From PNON01 sp963757065 (GTDB lineage Bacteria > Chloroflexota > Anaerolineae > Anaerolineales > Anaerolineaceae), in NCBI GenBank assembly GCA_963757065.1, contig CAVWQC010000007.1, forward strand, positions 806,001-870,000: a stretch of DNA of 64,000 nt, read 5' to 3'. The position numbers and the translations under genes were made by a program. The notes under the pieces are model-generated. The model did no database searches and was not told the origin of the DNA. It saw nothing but the letters and a program-made list of their open reading frames with translations. Positions 17,317-26,181 of the stretch are shown here, piece by piece; within the stretch, counting starts at the first letter, position 1, and every line of letters begins with the position of its first letter.

Positions 17317-18900
17317 TTAATGCTCTCCTATAGCCGCATTATTCTTGTCTTGCTCTTTGTGGTGTCCTGTCGCAACCAACATAATATCCTGCTCGGTGGA
17401 TTTTGCCGGTAATTCGCCAGTGATTCGCCCGTCCCTCATAACCAAAATCCGGTCACTCATCCCAATCACTTCTGGTAACTCGGAGGAAATCATCAGGACA
17501 GCTATTCCTTTTTTAGTAAGTTCCCGGATCATATCGTGGATGCTTGCTTTTGCTTCCACATCGATACCGCGGGTAGGTTCATCGAAAATAAATACTTTGG
17601 ATCCAGATGCCAGCCATTTTGCGAGTACCACTTTTTGCTGGTTACCACCGCTGAGAAACTGTATCTCGCGATCATATGAATCGGTTCTGACATCCACCTG
17701 TCTCCCAAGATCAGGGACAAGTTTTCGCGATTTTTGTATACCATCCTTAAAAATAATGCTAAAAATGGATTGTATGGACCTGATAGTCAAAAGCATATTA
17801 TCCCGGATGGGCTGATTTGGAAGGATACCTTCTGACTTCCTGTCTTCAGTGACAAACCCCATACCGTTTTTGATCGCTTGATATGGAGATTTGATATCAA
17901 TGAGGTTTCCATGAAGCAAGAGAGTTCCTGTTTTGAAAGGAACGACCCCAAACAATGCCTGGGCCATTTCCGTTCGTCCGGAACCCTGCAAACCTGCAAT
18001 TCCCAGGACCTCGCCCTTATGCATTTCAAAGCTAATATCTTTAAGAAAATTGTTGGATGCATTTTTGACCTGCAGGACGACTTCTCCAAAATCTTCTTGA
18101 GTACCAAGAGGTGGAAAATAATGGTCCAATGATCTGCCAACCATCATAAAAACCAGATCTTCAGGAGTAACATCTTTTTTGTTGACTGTGCCTACAAACA
18201 TACCATCCTTCAACACAGTGATCTTTTCAGCAATATCCAGGACTTCTGCCAGGCGATGGGAAATAAATACAATCGCCATTCCCATACCTTTTAATCGGAG
18301 GATCAACTCACCGAGAAGTTTTACCTCGGTATAGGTTAGTGCTGCAGTGGGTTCATCCATGATAAGCACTTTGGCTTTGAAGGAAATTGCTTTTGCAATT
18401 TCAACTAATTGTTGTTGTGCTACAGATAAGTTGCTAACCTGGGTGGTAGGAGAGATCATGTTCTCCACTCCAAGTTCGCTCAGAACTGCTTTAGCTTTCT
18501 CATTAAGCTTACGAATATCAACTACCCCCAGTTTTGAAGGCTCTCTACCCAGGAATATATTATGGGCGACAGTCCTTTCAGGAAGAAGGTTAAATTCCTG
18601 GTACATGATACTGACACCCTTATGCTGGGCTTCAACTGGATGAGAAAAATGGACTTTCTCACCCTGAAGAATAATCTCCCCTTCATCGGGGATGTATGCC
18701 CCCGACATAATTTTCATAAGGGTGGATTTTCCTGCACCATTTTCACCGACAACTGCGTGAACTTCTCCAGGCATGAATTTAAGAGAAACATCGTTCAGGG
18801 CATAAACACCAGGAAAGCGTTTGTGAATGTTCCGGACCTCAAGAAGAGGTTGATCTTCGGTTATCTCGTTTTCTTTTAACTCTATCTGTTCTTCAGCCAT
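17317..18900 (-). CDS. Sugar ABC transporter ATP-binding protein (RbsA/MglA type)
   Basis: Double-cassette ATPase of about 527 residues energising the two neighbouring permeases. The first half has Walker A GENGAGKSTLMK, an LSVAQQQ signature and Walker B VLIMDEPTAAL. The second half has the degenerate P-loop GLQGSGRTEMA usual for RbsA second cassettes, the LSGGNQQK signature and VFIFDEPTRGID. ATG 18900 is chosen over upstream TTG/GTG codons. Confidence 0.92.
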   Translation of the reverse strand: MAEEQIELKENEITEDQPLLEVRNIHKRFPGVYALNDVSLKFMPGEVHAVVGENGAGKSTLMKIMSGAYIPDEGEIILQGEKVHFSHPVEAQHKGVSIMYQEFNLLPERTVAHNIFLGREPSKLGVVDIRKLNEKAKAVLSELGVENMISPTTQVSNLSVAQQQLVEIAKAISFKAKVLIMDEPTAALTYTEVKLLGELILRLKGMGMAIVFISHRLAEVLDIAEKITVLKDGMFVGTVNKKDVTPEDLVFMMVGRSLDHYFPPLGTQEDFGEVVLQVKNASNNFLKDISFEMHKGEVLGIAGLQGSGRTEMAQALFGVVPFKTGTLLLHGNLIDIKSPYQAIKNGMGFVTEDRKSEGILPNQPIRDNMLLTIRSIQSIFSIIFKDGIQKSRKLVPDLGRQVDVRTDSYDREIQFLSGGNQQKVVLAKWLASGSKVFIFDEPTRGIDVEAKASIHDMIRELTKKGIAVLMISSELPEVIGMSDRILVMRDGRITGELPAKSTEQDIMLVATGHHKEQDKNNAAIGEH

Positions 18901-18935
18901 AATTAACACCAACCTTAATGATTTGGGTTATCCGT

Positions 18936-19790
18936 TCACGCAAAAATTGTTTTAATAAACTTTAAGCCCTGTTCAGCGATCGCGTCCTGGCTGGGTGCGA
19001 TCTCCCGCCAGATACATACAGCCCTGGCAATTTCTTTTACCTGGTCAGTAAAAGATTCAATAACAACCGGTCCCTGATAACCAGTCTGTTTTAATGCCTT
19101 ACCAATTTCTACCCAGTAAACCTGGCCGGTACCGGGAACTCCACGGTCATTCTCGCAGGCATGGAAGTGAAAGATTCTATCTCCTGCCAAACGGATTGCT
19201 GCCGGAGATGATTTTTCCTCCAGGTGCATATGGAATGTATCAAGATGCAATCCTACATTCTCCTTGTTAACATCTTTAATGAATTGCAATCCCTGTGAAA
19301 CGACATTGATCATATCGGTTTCAAAGCGGTTTAGAGTTTCAAGCGCCAGCTTGATTCCTTTTGTGTTTGCGTATTCAGCCATTTCGCGGATTCCTGAAAC
19401 TGATAGAACCCACTCTGCTTTTCTACTCTTATCATCTTCTTTGTGTTCTTTTCCAACCGATGAATACATCGGACCACAAATTGTCGGAGATCCTAATTCT
19501 GCAGCTGCATCGATCAGCCAGCGGATGTATTGTTTTGCAGTTTCCCGAACTTTTGGATCATCACTGCAAATATTTCTGTCGGGACCGAACGCACCGCAAA
19601 CGATCACATCCAAACCAACCTTTTGAATTTCCAGCTTTACTTGTTTTACATCGACCAATTGCGGATTCTCGATGGATAATTCAATGATGTCAAATCCCAT
19701 TTGTTTGACTTTTGGAGCCAACTCATAGATTGATTGAGTGGTGAAAGGTGAGACCCAGACAAATGTATTTACACCAAATTTCACAGTCAT
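18936..19790 (-). CDS. Sugar phosphate isomerase/epimerase (D-psicose/tagatose 3-epimerase-like)
   Basis: 284-residue AP_endonuc_2 TIM barrel. FGVNTFVWVSPFT at the N-terminus, IKLALETLNRFETDMIN with the metal-binding Glu, VGLHLDTFHMHLEE with Asp/His, FHFHACENDRGVPGTG and VVIESF at the end strongly resemble ketose 3-epimerases of the psicose/tagatose type. It starts 3 nt after the regulator stop, with GAGG of its ribosome site overlapping that stop. It is more distant from the two paralogues downstream in the operon. Confidence 0.83.
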   Translation of the reverse strand: MTVKFGVNTFVWVSPFTTQSIYELAPKVKQMGFDIIELSIENPQLVDVKQVKLEIQKVGLDVIVCGAFGPDRNICSDDPKVRETAKQYIRWLIDAAAELGSPTICGPMYSSVGKEHKEDDKSRKAEWVLSVSGIREMAEYANTKGIKLALETLNRFETDMINVVSQGLQFIKDVNKENVGLHLDTFHMHLEEKSSPAAIRLAGDRIFHFHACENDRGVPGTGQVYWVEIGKALKQTGYQGPVVIESFTDQVKEIARAVCIWREIAPSQDAIAEQGLKFIKTIFA

Positions 19791-19793
19791 TTT

Positions 19794-21107
19794 CTACCTC
19801 AAAATATTAAGGGCATTATTGCATTCAACAGTAAACATATGTTCAATTGCCAGACTCACGGCACCAGTAATTCCTGCTTCTGGCCCAATGGCTGAAAAAA
19901 CAATTTGCAAATCACGCGTAGCCAAAGGTAAAGATCTGTTTAGCACTCCTTGCCGAATAGACGATAAAAGAAGATTACCAATATTACTTACTCCACCACC
20001 AATGATTATCATGTCGGGATTATAAAAATTAACCAGACTCGCAAGAACATCACCGATTAATTCACCACTCGATCGAATAATTTCTATGGCCGATGGATCT
20101 CCCTCTCTTGCGGCATCACCAACATCTTCCGCTTTGAGGAATCCCCCGTTGTTTTCAAGATATTTATTCAGGATTGGACTGTTTCCGGAAATTGCAGCAT
20201 TTCTTCCTCTTTCCGCAATGGCCGGACCTGCAGCAACTGCTTCAAGACAACCTGCATTACCGCATGAACAAATTGGTCCATTTTTATCAGCACAAATATG
20301 ACCAACATCTCCAGCACAACCATTGGAGCCACGGTAAATTTTTCCAAAGGAGATGATACCCGCGCCAATCCCAGTTCCAATTTTTAGAAAAATGATATTG
20401 TTGACGTCTTTTGCTGCTCCATGAGTAACCTCCCCAAGCGCCATCAAATTGACATCATTATCAATTACGATATTTGCCAGTGGAAAGGATTTTTGCATGG
20501 TGGATATGATCGGAAAACGATCCCAACCGGGCATGATCGGTGGGGATAAAACTGTTCCTAATGAAAAATCAACTGGACCAGGAACTCCAATCCCAATACC
20601 AGTTAATTTTTCAGGGTTTAGATTATTTTCACGAAAGATTTGAAATAGAATATCACTGACTTTGGCTAAAATTGATTGGGGACCATCCCTGACGATTGCA
20701 GAAATACTTTTTCGGGAGATGACATTCCTGGAAAAATCAGAAAGAACAACATCAATGCTTGTTGCGCCTATATCTACTCCAGCAACCAATCCCAGTTCGC
20801 CATTAAAGCTGTAAGTTCGAGATCGTCGGCCGCCAGTATAATCACTTGATCCATTTGACTTGATTATTTTTTTTGCAACCAAAGAATCGATGCATTGTGT
20901 GATTTTGGTCCTGGAATAATCAGTATGCTCCACCAGGTCAGCTTTGGTAAGATTACCATGCTTACGGATTAATAAGATAAGTTCATTTTCTAAAGGGGAA
21001 ATACAAAGGCGTTCTGATACTTGATCACTTGAACGAATCCACCCCGGTTGGGTTATGGATGATTTGGTTTGGCTGATTATTTTACTTACTTCGCGCCCGA
21101 TGCCCAT
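19794..21107 (-). CDS. ROK-family transcriptional regulator
   Basis: 437 residues: an N-terminal winged helix-turn-helix (about 45-95, LIRKHGNLTKADLVEHTDYSRT region) and a ROK sugar-binding domain. The latter has GVDIGATSIDVVLSD, the GIGIGVPGPVD motif, GTGIGAGIISFGKIYRG and the zinc motif CSCGNAGCLEA. Such XylR/NagC-type proteins repress sugar genes until an inducer binds. It is the first gene of the operon, read from a clear promoter at 21282-21309 beside a palindrome, so autoregulation is likely. Confidence 0.9.
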   Translation of the reverse strand: MGIGREVSKIISQTKSSITQPGWIRSSDQVSERLCISPLENELILLIRKHGNLTKADLVEHTDYSRTKITQCIDSLVAKKIIKSNGSSDYTGGRRSRTYSFNGELGLVAGVDIGATSIDVVLSDFSRNVISRKSISAIVRDGPQSILAKVSDILFQIFRENNLNPEKLTGIGIGVPGPVDFSLGTVLSPPIMPGWDRFPIISTMQKSFPLANIVIDNDVNLMALGEVTHGAAKDVNNIIFLKIGTGIGAGIISFGKIYRGSNGCAGDVGHICADKNGPICSCGNAGCLEAVAAGPAIAERGRNAAISGNSPILNKYLENNGGFLKAEDVGDAAREGDPSAIEIIRSSGELIGDVLASLVNFYNPDMIIIGGGVSNIGNLLLSSIRQGVLNRSLPLATRDLQIVFSAIGPEAGITGAVSLAIEHMFTVECNNALNILR

Positions 21108-21281
21108 TTAATCCTTGAAACTTCTTTCTGTGATCAAAATGTGGTTAAGGTTTAGAAGAATATATCTTCAAGTGACAACAAGTATTAATAATCTTCTTAA
21201 CACAGTTGCATTTGTCTACAATACAGCAATTCAATAACCGGGGTACAGAGAATTCTTTTAGCCAAATTCAATATTAACATC

Positions 21282-21309
21282 ATTATATCAACTAATAATT
21301 AAAAGTCAA
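21282..21309 (-). promoter_or_regulatory. Sigma-70-type promoter for the ROK operon
   Basis: On the minus strand TTGACT (21309-21304) and TATAAT (21287-21282) are separated by 16 bp, upstream of the ROK gene with a leader of about 170 nt. Nothing else gene-like lies in 21108-21447. Confidence 0.7.
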
Positions 21310-21338
21310 TAAGTTATGATTTATTTCTTCTAACTTAT
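21309..21338. promoter_or_regulatory. Candidate ROK operator (inverted repeat)
   Basis: ATAAGTTA-N14-TAACTTAT has perfect 8-bp arms and abuts the -35 box of the ROK promoter. AT-rich, widely spaced palindromes are usual operators for ROK regulators such as NagC/Mlc, so this is a plausible autoregulatory site. Confidence 0.45.
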
Positions 21339-21447
21339 GACATATTACGACAAAACATTGCATAATATATATGTTTGATAATTCCAAGTTTATCAACCTC
21401 GTTAAGACAAATGGGTTAATAAGCATATTTAATAATGGTTAACAATC

Positions 21448-22776
21448 CTAATCAATTACCAGACAATCCAGATCGAATACCCTGGAAAGCAATTGGAGGT
21501 CATTTAGATTATGACCATTTGTAAGGATGTAATGATGTGAAGCCAGTTCATTCACTAATCGGGGACCATTGGGAACTTTGATCACAGCTCCGTTACGGCA
21601 GTCTGAGTTTTCAAATTGAGAATAATTTGTAAGGGTACCTTCAATCACTGATAAGGCATCAAATGGGGGCATAAGCTTAATTAATGTAACATCGCCTTCT
21701 GCCAGTCGTGCATCAATTGCGGTGGCATTCTCGTCCACGATCGCAAGCACTTTTTTACGCAATGTCCACTGTGTCGAGAATGACTTCGGGACTACACCAA
21801 GATATCCGCAATGTGCCGCCAGGATATAATTCTCCGGGTTGGATGGAACTTGTGGGAAGTAGGGAATATTTTCGTGTTTCAATGCAGCCATTCCCATCAT
21901 GAATGGATAAAGATTTGTCATCATGAATGGAACCCCAAGCACTTTGTTTATCAATACCTTGGTGAGCATGGATACAATATCTGCCTCGCAGCCCCAAACG
22001 AGGCGTTGGTCCTCAAAGAGCATATTCCAGGCCAGACAGGGAGTGGTGTCGGAAAATGCAGATTCATTCAGGCAGTTAATTCCTGCTGCTATGAAGGATG
22101 GGTCTTGATCCAAATCCTGTTTAACGGCAATATAGATCTTTACTGCACTCAATAATGCGTGTGGACTGATTCCTTCCACAAAGGTTGTTTTTTCCCAGGC
22201 TTTCCAGACTTCTTCCGCCTGATCATCGGGTATTTGTTTTGCTCTGGCTCCCATTTCTTTAAAACTCTTTTTTACAACAGCAACCCCAAATCGATCTGTA
22301 GATAGTATCAATGCATTCTTTTTCCCACCAATAAAATCTTTTAAAGATTTCCGCCTGGAAACCTTCCCCAGGATTATCTTGATATACAAGGAATTTTGAT
22401 TGTTTTAATTCTCTTTTTAGACCCAATGCCCTGCATGCTTTGAGGGTATCTTCCAGATTGGATGGTGCAATCACGGTAACACCATTTCTGGAAAGATAGT
22501 TATTGATCTCCCAATCCCACATGGATACTGTTCCGAATTCAGACGTCACCACGAGGATAGGCTGCGGCAGGGCTTTGATTTGATCCAACATGCGGAAAGC
22601 TTCACCAAGCATTTGGGGGAAAATGACTGCGTCTGCTGGTGGGAGTTTACACCCAAAGCAACCGGAGTAAGCAATTCGGCTTCATTTGCCAGAAGATTTC
22701 TCAGATTTTCTGTTTGTTTCTTAAAATTAGGATCTTCTGCGGAGTGGAAGTATACCGGTACGATCTTAGCTTTCAT
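21448..22776 (-). CDS. L-fucose/L-arabinose isomerase-like protein (frameshifted)
   Basis: Corrected length is about 440 residues. Parts read in successive frames: MKAKIVPVYFHSAEDPNF, LPPADAVIFPQMLGEAF, PILVVTSEFGTVSMWDWEIN, then FIGGKKNALILSTDRFGVAVVKKSF and a C-terminal portion with CLAWNMLFEDQRLVWGCEADIV, GVPFMMTNLYPF and LAAHCGYLGVVPKSF. The layout (sensor-like N-terminal Rossmann parts, then a metal-binding C-terminal domain) resembles the fucose-isomerase superfamily, but it is not a standard FucI. Two inserted bases near 22645-22655 and one near 22340 account for the breaks. It follows a Gfo/Idh and an epimerase gene and probably isomerises a sugar of that pathway. Confidence 0.65.
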
Positions 22777-22882
22777 GGTCTCTCCAGGTGTAATTTTGGT
22801 CTACAAATCAATGGCAAATTGTGGAAAACTATAGCCAAAGGACAATAATTCAGGTTACAGATAAAAAACCTTAGATTGTATG

Positions 22883-22916
22883 CTCATGGAAGAAGCAGTA
22901 CTACTTCTTCCATGAG
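22883..22916 (-). other. Intercistronic hairpin
   Basis: CTCATGGAAGAAG and its perfect complement (13-bp arms) flank an 8-nt loop between the Gfo/Idh gene and the fucose-isomerase-like gene. The minus-strand tail reaches a T-run only after about 15 nt, so it may be a leaky terminator or a 3' stabiliser. Confidence 0.55.
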
Positions 22917-22941
22917 GAACCTAGTTTTGTAGTTTCAACAA

Positions 22942-24105
22942 TTATTTGACATCCGATACAGTTACTTTTCGACCGGTGTTGGAGGATATGATCCCGGCTT
23001 CAAGCACCTGAATATCTTTTACTCCATCGAGTAAATTGGGAGTGATCTTTGTTCCTTTTTCCATCGCGGTGAGGAAGTCAACAACAGCATGAGTGAACTC
23101 ATGTTCGTAACCGATCACATGTCCCGGCGGCCACCAGGCTGCCACGTAGGGATGGGTTGAATTCGTAACCAGAATGGTACGGAAACCTTGCTCGTCAACC
23201 GGGTCTTCCAGATTGAGATACTGCAGCTCATTCATCCGCTCCAGGTTAAAGATCAGACTGCCTTTACTGCCATATATTTCAAAATAATTATAGTTTTTAC
23301 GGCCGCTGGCAAATCGACTGGACTCGAAAGAACCAAGAGCGCCATTCTCAAATTCCACTACCATGAAAGCAGCGTCATCGACCGTAACTTTACCTTTTTC
23401 CGCCGCTCCTGTACCGGATTTAAATGTACCTGCATCTTTTCCGGGTAAAGGTCTCTCTTTTACGAAGGTCTTCAGCATTGCTGTGACGGTGGAGACTTCT
23501 CCGATCAGGTACCGGGCAAGATCGACACTGTGAGAATTGAGGTCGTAATGTGGACCAGCCCCGGCATATTTACTCTGCAAATGCCAGGTCAATGGGAAAT
23601 TGGGATCAGTGATCCAGTCTTGCAGGTAAGTTCCACGCCAATGGAATATTTGTCCGATTTTTCCTTCTTCGATCAGTTGCTTGGCAAATGCAATGGCAGG
23701 TGTACGGCGGTAGTTGTGATTCAGGTAGTGAAGCACTCCGGCTTTCTCAGCTGCTTCGTACATCTCTTTTGCTTCAGCCAAATTCAGAGCAACAGGTTTC
23801 TCACAAAAGATCTGCTTACCATTTTTCGCAGCTGCGATGACAATATCTTTGTGCAAGTAGGTTGGAGTGCAGATATCAATAATATCGATATCTTTCCGTT
23901 CCACAACTTTTTTCCAATCGTTGGCTGCTTCCTCCCAACCCCAGTTTTTTGCAAAATCACCGGTGCCTTTTTCATCCTGACCGCATGCAACTTTCAGGAC
24001 CGGCTTTAATCCAAGACTAAAGAATTTAGGCGCTGAACTCCAGGCATTACTATGGGCTTTACCCATAAATTTTGTGCCAATAATGGCAACATTTACATTT
24101 TTCAC
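22942..24105 (-). CDS. Gfo/Idh/MocA-family oxidoreductase
   Basis: 387-residue dehydrogenase with Rossmann start VAIIGTKFMGKAHSNAW, IIDICTPTYLHKD and the catalytic-lysine motif QIFCEKPVALN. The C-terminal domain contains HYLNHNYRRTPA, GAGPHYDLNSHSVDLARYL and GSFESSRFASGRKN. In this subfamily substrates are sugars or inositols bound through an Asp/His pair. It lies directly downstream of an AP_endonuc_2 epimerase on the same strand. Confidence 0.85.
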   Translation of the reverse strand: MKNVNVAIIGTKFMGKAHSNAWSSAPKFFSLGLKPVLKVACGQDEKGTGDFAKNWGWEEAANDWKKVVERKDIDIIDICTPTYLHKDIVIAAAKNGKQIFCEKPVALNLAEAKEMYEAAEKAGVLHYLNHNYRRTPAIAFAKQLIEEGKIGQIFHWRGTYLQDWITDPNFPLTWHLQSKYAGAGPHYDLNSHSVDLARYLIGEVSTVTAMLKTFVKERPLPGKDAGTFKSGTGAAEKGKVTVDDAAFMVVEFENGALGSFESSRFASGRKNYNYFEIYGSKGSLIFNLERMNELQYLNLEDPVDEQGFRTILVTNSTHPYVAAWWPPGHVIGYEHEFTHAVVDFLTAMEKGTKITPNLLDGVKDIQVLEAGIISSNTGRKVTVSDVK

Positions 24106-24138
24106 GTGGTCATCTCCTTGATGTAAATTAATTTGATA

Positions 24139-24999
24139 TTACTTTAGAGGAGAAGCAATCCTTTTAAGTTCCTTAATGCTCAGAGCCACAGCTTCGTCTT
24201 CGCGTTCGGTCCAGTCTGTATGGGGGTGGTCAATTTCAACTGCCAGGAAGCCTTTGAAATGCGCTTTGTGGAGCAGCTTGGCAAGGGCTGCATTGTCAAT
24301 CAAACCTTGCCCAACCGGGACACCCGCAAAGAAGTGCCAATCAGTTGGCGAGAAATTCTTGTCGGGCATAAGATCTTTTACATGGGTGGCAAGAACAAAT
24401 GGTGCAAGTTTCTCCATCCCTTTTACCGGGTTGTCGAGCAGTCGAAGGAAGTTTCCAGTATCAAAATTAAGACCGAAATATTCAGAATCTACACCTTCAA
24501 GTAATTGCAGGATTTCATCTGCCGTGAAATCAATATGGTTCTCAACTGCCATTTTTATTCCATGATCCTTGGCTACTTTTACAGCTTTCTTAAACATTTT
24601 TACCAAGGCTTTGATCTGTGGTCCATGCGGTTCATGCCGGAACATTAAGCTGCTGCCTACAACCCGCATCACATCTGCGCCTATCGCTTTTGCACGGGGA
24701 ACACTGGCGACCATCTCATCATATGCTGTCCAATTTTGACCACGTTCCAGGCCATCGGGGTGTCCCCAGGCATAAACCCGGTCAAATTTATATTCATCTA
24801 ATTGTGCTTTTAGGTTTTTAAACCAGCCCGCATCATAATTTGGGAAGAAGCAGGATTCAAGCGAAACGCCATCCACGTCAAGTTCTTTTGCTCGCTTCAG
24901 AAAATCTTCCATCGTCATATTCTTTTTTGGGGGTTTCTGGTCAGGATAAACTTCACCAAAAAACCTGTGGTAACAATAACTATCAATTCCGACTTTCAT
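24139..24999 (-). CDS. Sugar phosphate isomerase/epimerase (AP_endonuc_2 TIM barrel)
   Basis: 286-residue TIM barrel starting MKVGIDSYCYHRFFGE with AGGAGG ahead of the ATG. Metal-site type motifs: IKMAVENHIDFTADE (Glu), FGLNFDTGNFLRL (Asp), LATHVKDL (His) and FLAVEIDHPHTDW (Glu/His). It is the first gene of a three-gene minus-strand unit divergent from the GntR regulator, so both sides of the divergon are probably co-regulated. Confidence 0.83.
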   Translation of the reverse strand: MKVGIDSYCYHRFFGEVYPDQKPPKKNMTMEDFLKRAKELDVDGVSLESCFFPNYDAGWFKNLKAQLDEYKFDRVYAWGHPDGLERGQNWTAYDEMVASVPRAKAIGADVMRVVGSSLMFRHEPHGPQIKALVKMFKKAVKVAKDHGIKMAVENHIDFTADEILQLLEGVDSEYFGLNFDTGNFLRLLDNPVKGMEKLAPFVLATHVKDLMPDKNFSPTDWHFFAGVPVGQGLIDNAALAKLLHKAHFKGFLAVEIDHPHTDWTEREDEAVALSIKELKRIASPLK

Positions 25000-25159
25000 T
25001 TTTCCTCCTGAAAATTATGAATGGTAAATGATCAGACTAAATTGAACAACAATTTGGAGTGTTTATTTTTCCTGATTCTGACACTATATTTCAAAAAATA
25101 CAATCAACGTAATTGAATACGATCTTGAATTGAAGATTGTATTTATTACATATTATAAA

Positions 25160-25173
25160 CCTGTCATTACAGG
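25160..25173. promoter_or_regulatory. Candidate GntR operator on the divergent side
   Basis: CCTGT-CATT-ACAGG is a perfect inverted repeat. On the minus strand it contains TGTAATGACAGG, one base different from TGTAATAACAGG at 25311-25322. A TATAAT on the minus strand lies next to it, so it could control the unit starting at 24999. Apart from the promoter and operators, 25000-25350 is AT-rich without genes. Confidence 0.45.
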
Positions 25174-25277
25174 ATAACATTATTATATCTATTAATACCT
25201 ATTTTTCAATAGTTTACAGCAATATCTCGATACTTCATCGTAACAGAGGTGTTTTTTCAGGTCTTCTCCTGTGTCTA

Positions 25278-25306
25278 TTGACACTATTTCGATTTCTTTC
25301 TATAAT
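25278..25306 (+). promoter_or_regulatory. Consensus sigma-70 promoter for the GntR operon
   Basis: TTGACA (25278-25283) and TATAAT (25301-25306) are perfect consensus boxes at the ideal 17-bp spacing, about 45 nt before the regulator start. A palindrome directly after the -10 box suggests repression. Confidence 0.82.
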
Positions 25307-25309
25307 GTG

Positions 25310-25329
25310 TTGTAATAACAGGATTACAA
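25310..25329. promoter_or_regulatory. GntR operator over the transcription start
   Basis: TTGTAATAACAGGATTACAA has perfect 7-bp arms (TTGTAAT/ATTACAA) around a 6-bp centre. It covers the expected start point of the promoter at 25278-25306, an ideal place for steric repression by the GntR protein encoded just downstream. Confidence 0.6.
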
Positions 25330-25350
25330 GAATGCATCCTGAGGGCATGG

Positions 25351-26136
25351 GTGATTATGGAAATAACAAAAATTAATTTTGAAAGTCATATTCCATATTA
25401 CATACAACTGATCGATCTATTAAAGGATCAGATCAATGCCAAAGTGTGGCTGGCAGGGATGCAAATCCCCGGCGAGCAGGATCTATGTGAAAATTACGGT
25501 ATCAGCCGGACCGTGGTGCGTCAAGCATTACGGGAAATGGAACTTGAAGGTGTTATCACCCGGCGAAAAGGAAAAGGAACCTTTGTAGCTGAGCCAAAAA
25601 TCAGCGAAGGATTAATTCAAAAACTGACCGGTTTTTACCAGGACATGATTGAAAAGGGTTTGAAACCTGTCACCCGAGTCTTACGCCAGGAAGTAAAACC
25701 AGTTACCGAAAAAGTGGCTCAATATTTGGAGGTGCCGCCAGGAACACAAATCATAGATATTCAGCGTTTACGATTTATCAATGATGAGCCGATCCAACTG
25801 GTAACCACTTATATACCTTACGATGTCTGCCCAAGCCTGGCATTAGTAGATCTGACAAACCGATCTCTATATGAATTTCTTGAAAAAGAATGCAATATTT
25901 TCATTGCGCGTGGTCGAAGATATATAGAAGCAGTGATCGCGAATGAAACTGAAGCGATGATTCTCGGAATCGAGCGTGGTGCCCCATTGCTCATGCTGGA
26001 TAGTGTTAGTTATTCGCAGGATGGAAGACCGGTTGAATATTATCATGCACTGCATCGCGGAGATCGTTCAAGATTTGAAGTAGAGCTTTTAAGGTTATCT
26101 GAAGCTGAACCAGAATTAACCGCTCAAAATTCCTGA
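25351..26136 (+). CDS. GntR-family transcriptional regulator (HutC/UTRA type)
   Basis: 261 residues. The N-terminal winged helix (about 1-80) has IPYYIQLIDLLKDQI, LPGEQDL-like PGEQDLCENYGISRTVVRQALREME and the wing RRKGKGTFVAEP. A UTRA effector domain follows (about 95-250: IIDIQRLRFINDEPIQLVTTYIP in two parts, and RPVEYYHALHRGDRSRFEVEL). GTG 25351 lies 6 nt after GAGG; ATG 25357 is an alternative start. It heads the catabolic run to 38.9 kb and probably senses one of that pathway's phosphorylated intermediates. Confidence 0.9.
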   Translation: MIMEITKINFESHIPYYIQLIDLLKDQINAKVWLAGMQIPGEQDLCENYGISRTVVRQALREMELEGVITRRKGKGTFVAEPKISEGLIQKLTGFYQDMIEKGLKPVTRVLRQEVKPVTEKVAQYLEVPPGTQIIDIQRLRFINDEPIQLVTTYIPYDVCPSLALVDLTNRSLYEFLEKECNIFIARGRRYIEAVIANETEAMILGIERGAPLLMLDSVSYSQDGRPVEYYHALHRGDRSRFEVELLRLSEAEPELTAQNS

Positions 26137-26181
26137 GTAGATGTTTATTAATAATCAGCCAGAATATTTCTTGGAGAATTA

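Noticed and set aside
9461..25000. A mobile genetic island covering the sugar clusters
   Set aside because: No integrase, transposase, flanking repeats or tRNA at the edges, and base composition does not visibly change.
25137..25376. A 79-codon frame overlapping the GntR control region
   Set aside because: It spans the consensus promoter and operators, has no ribosome site and resembles no protein.
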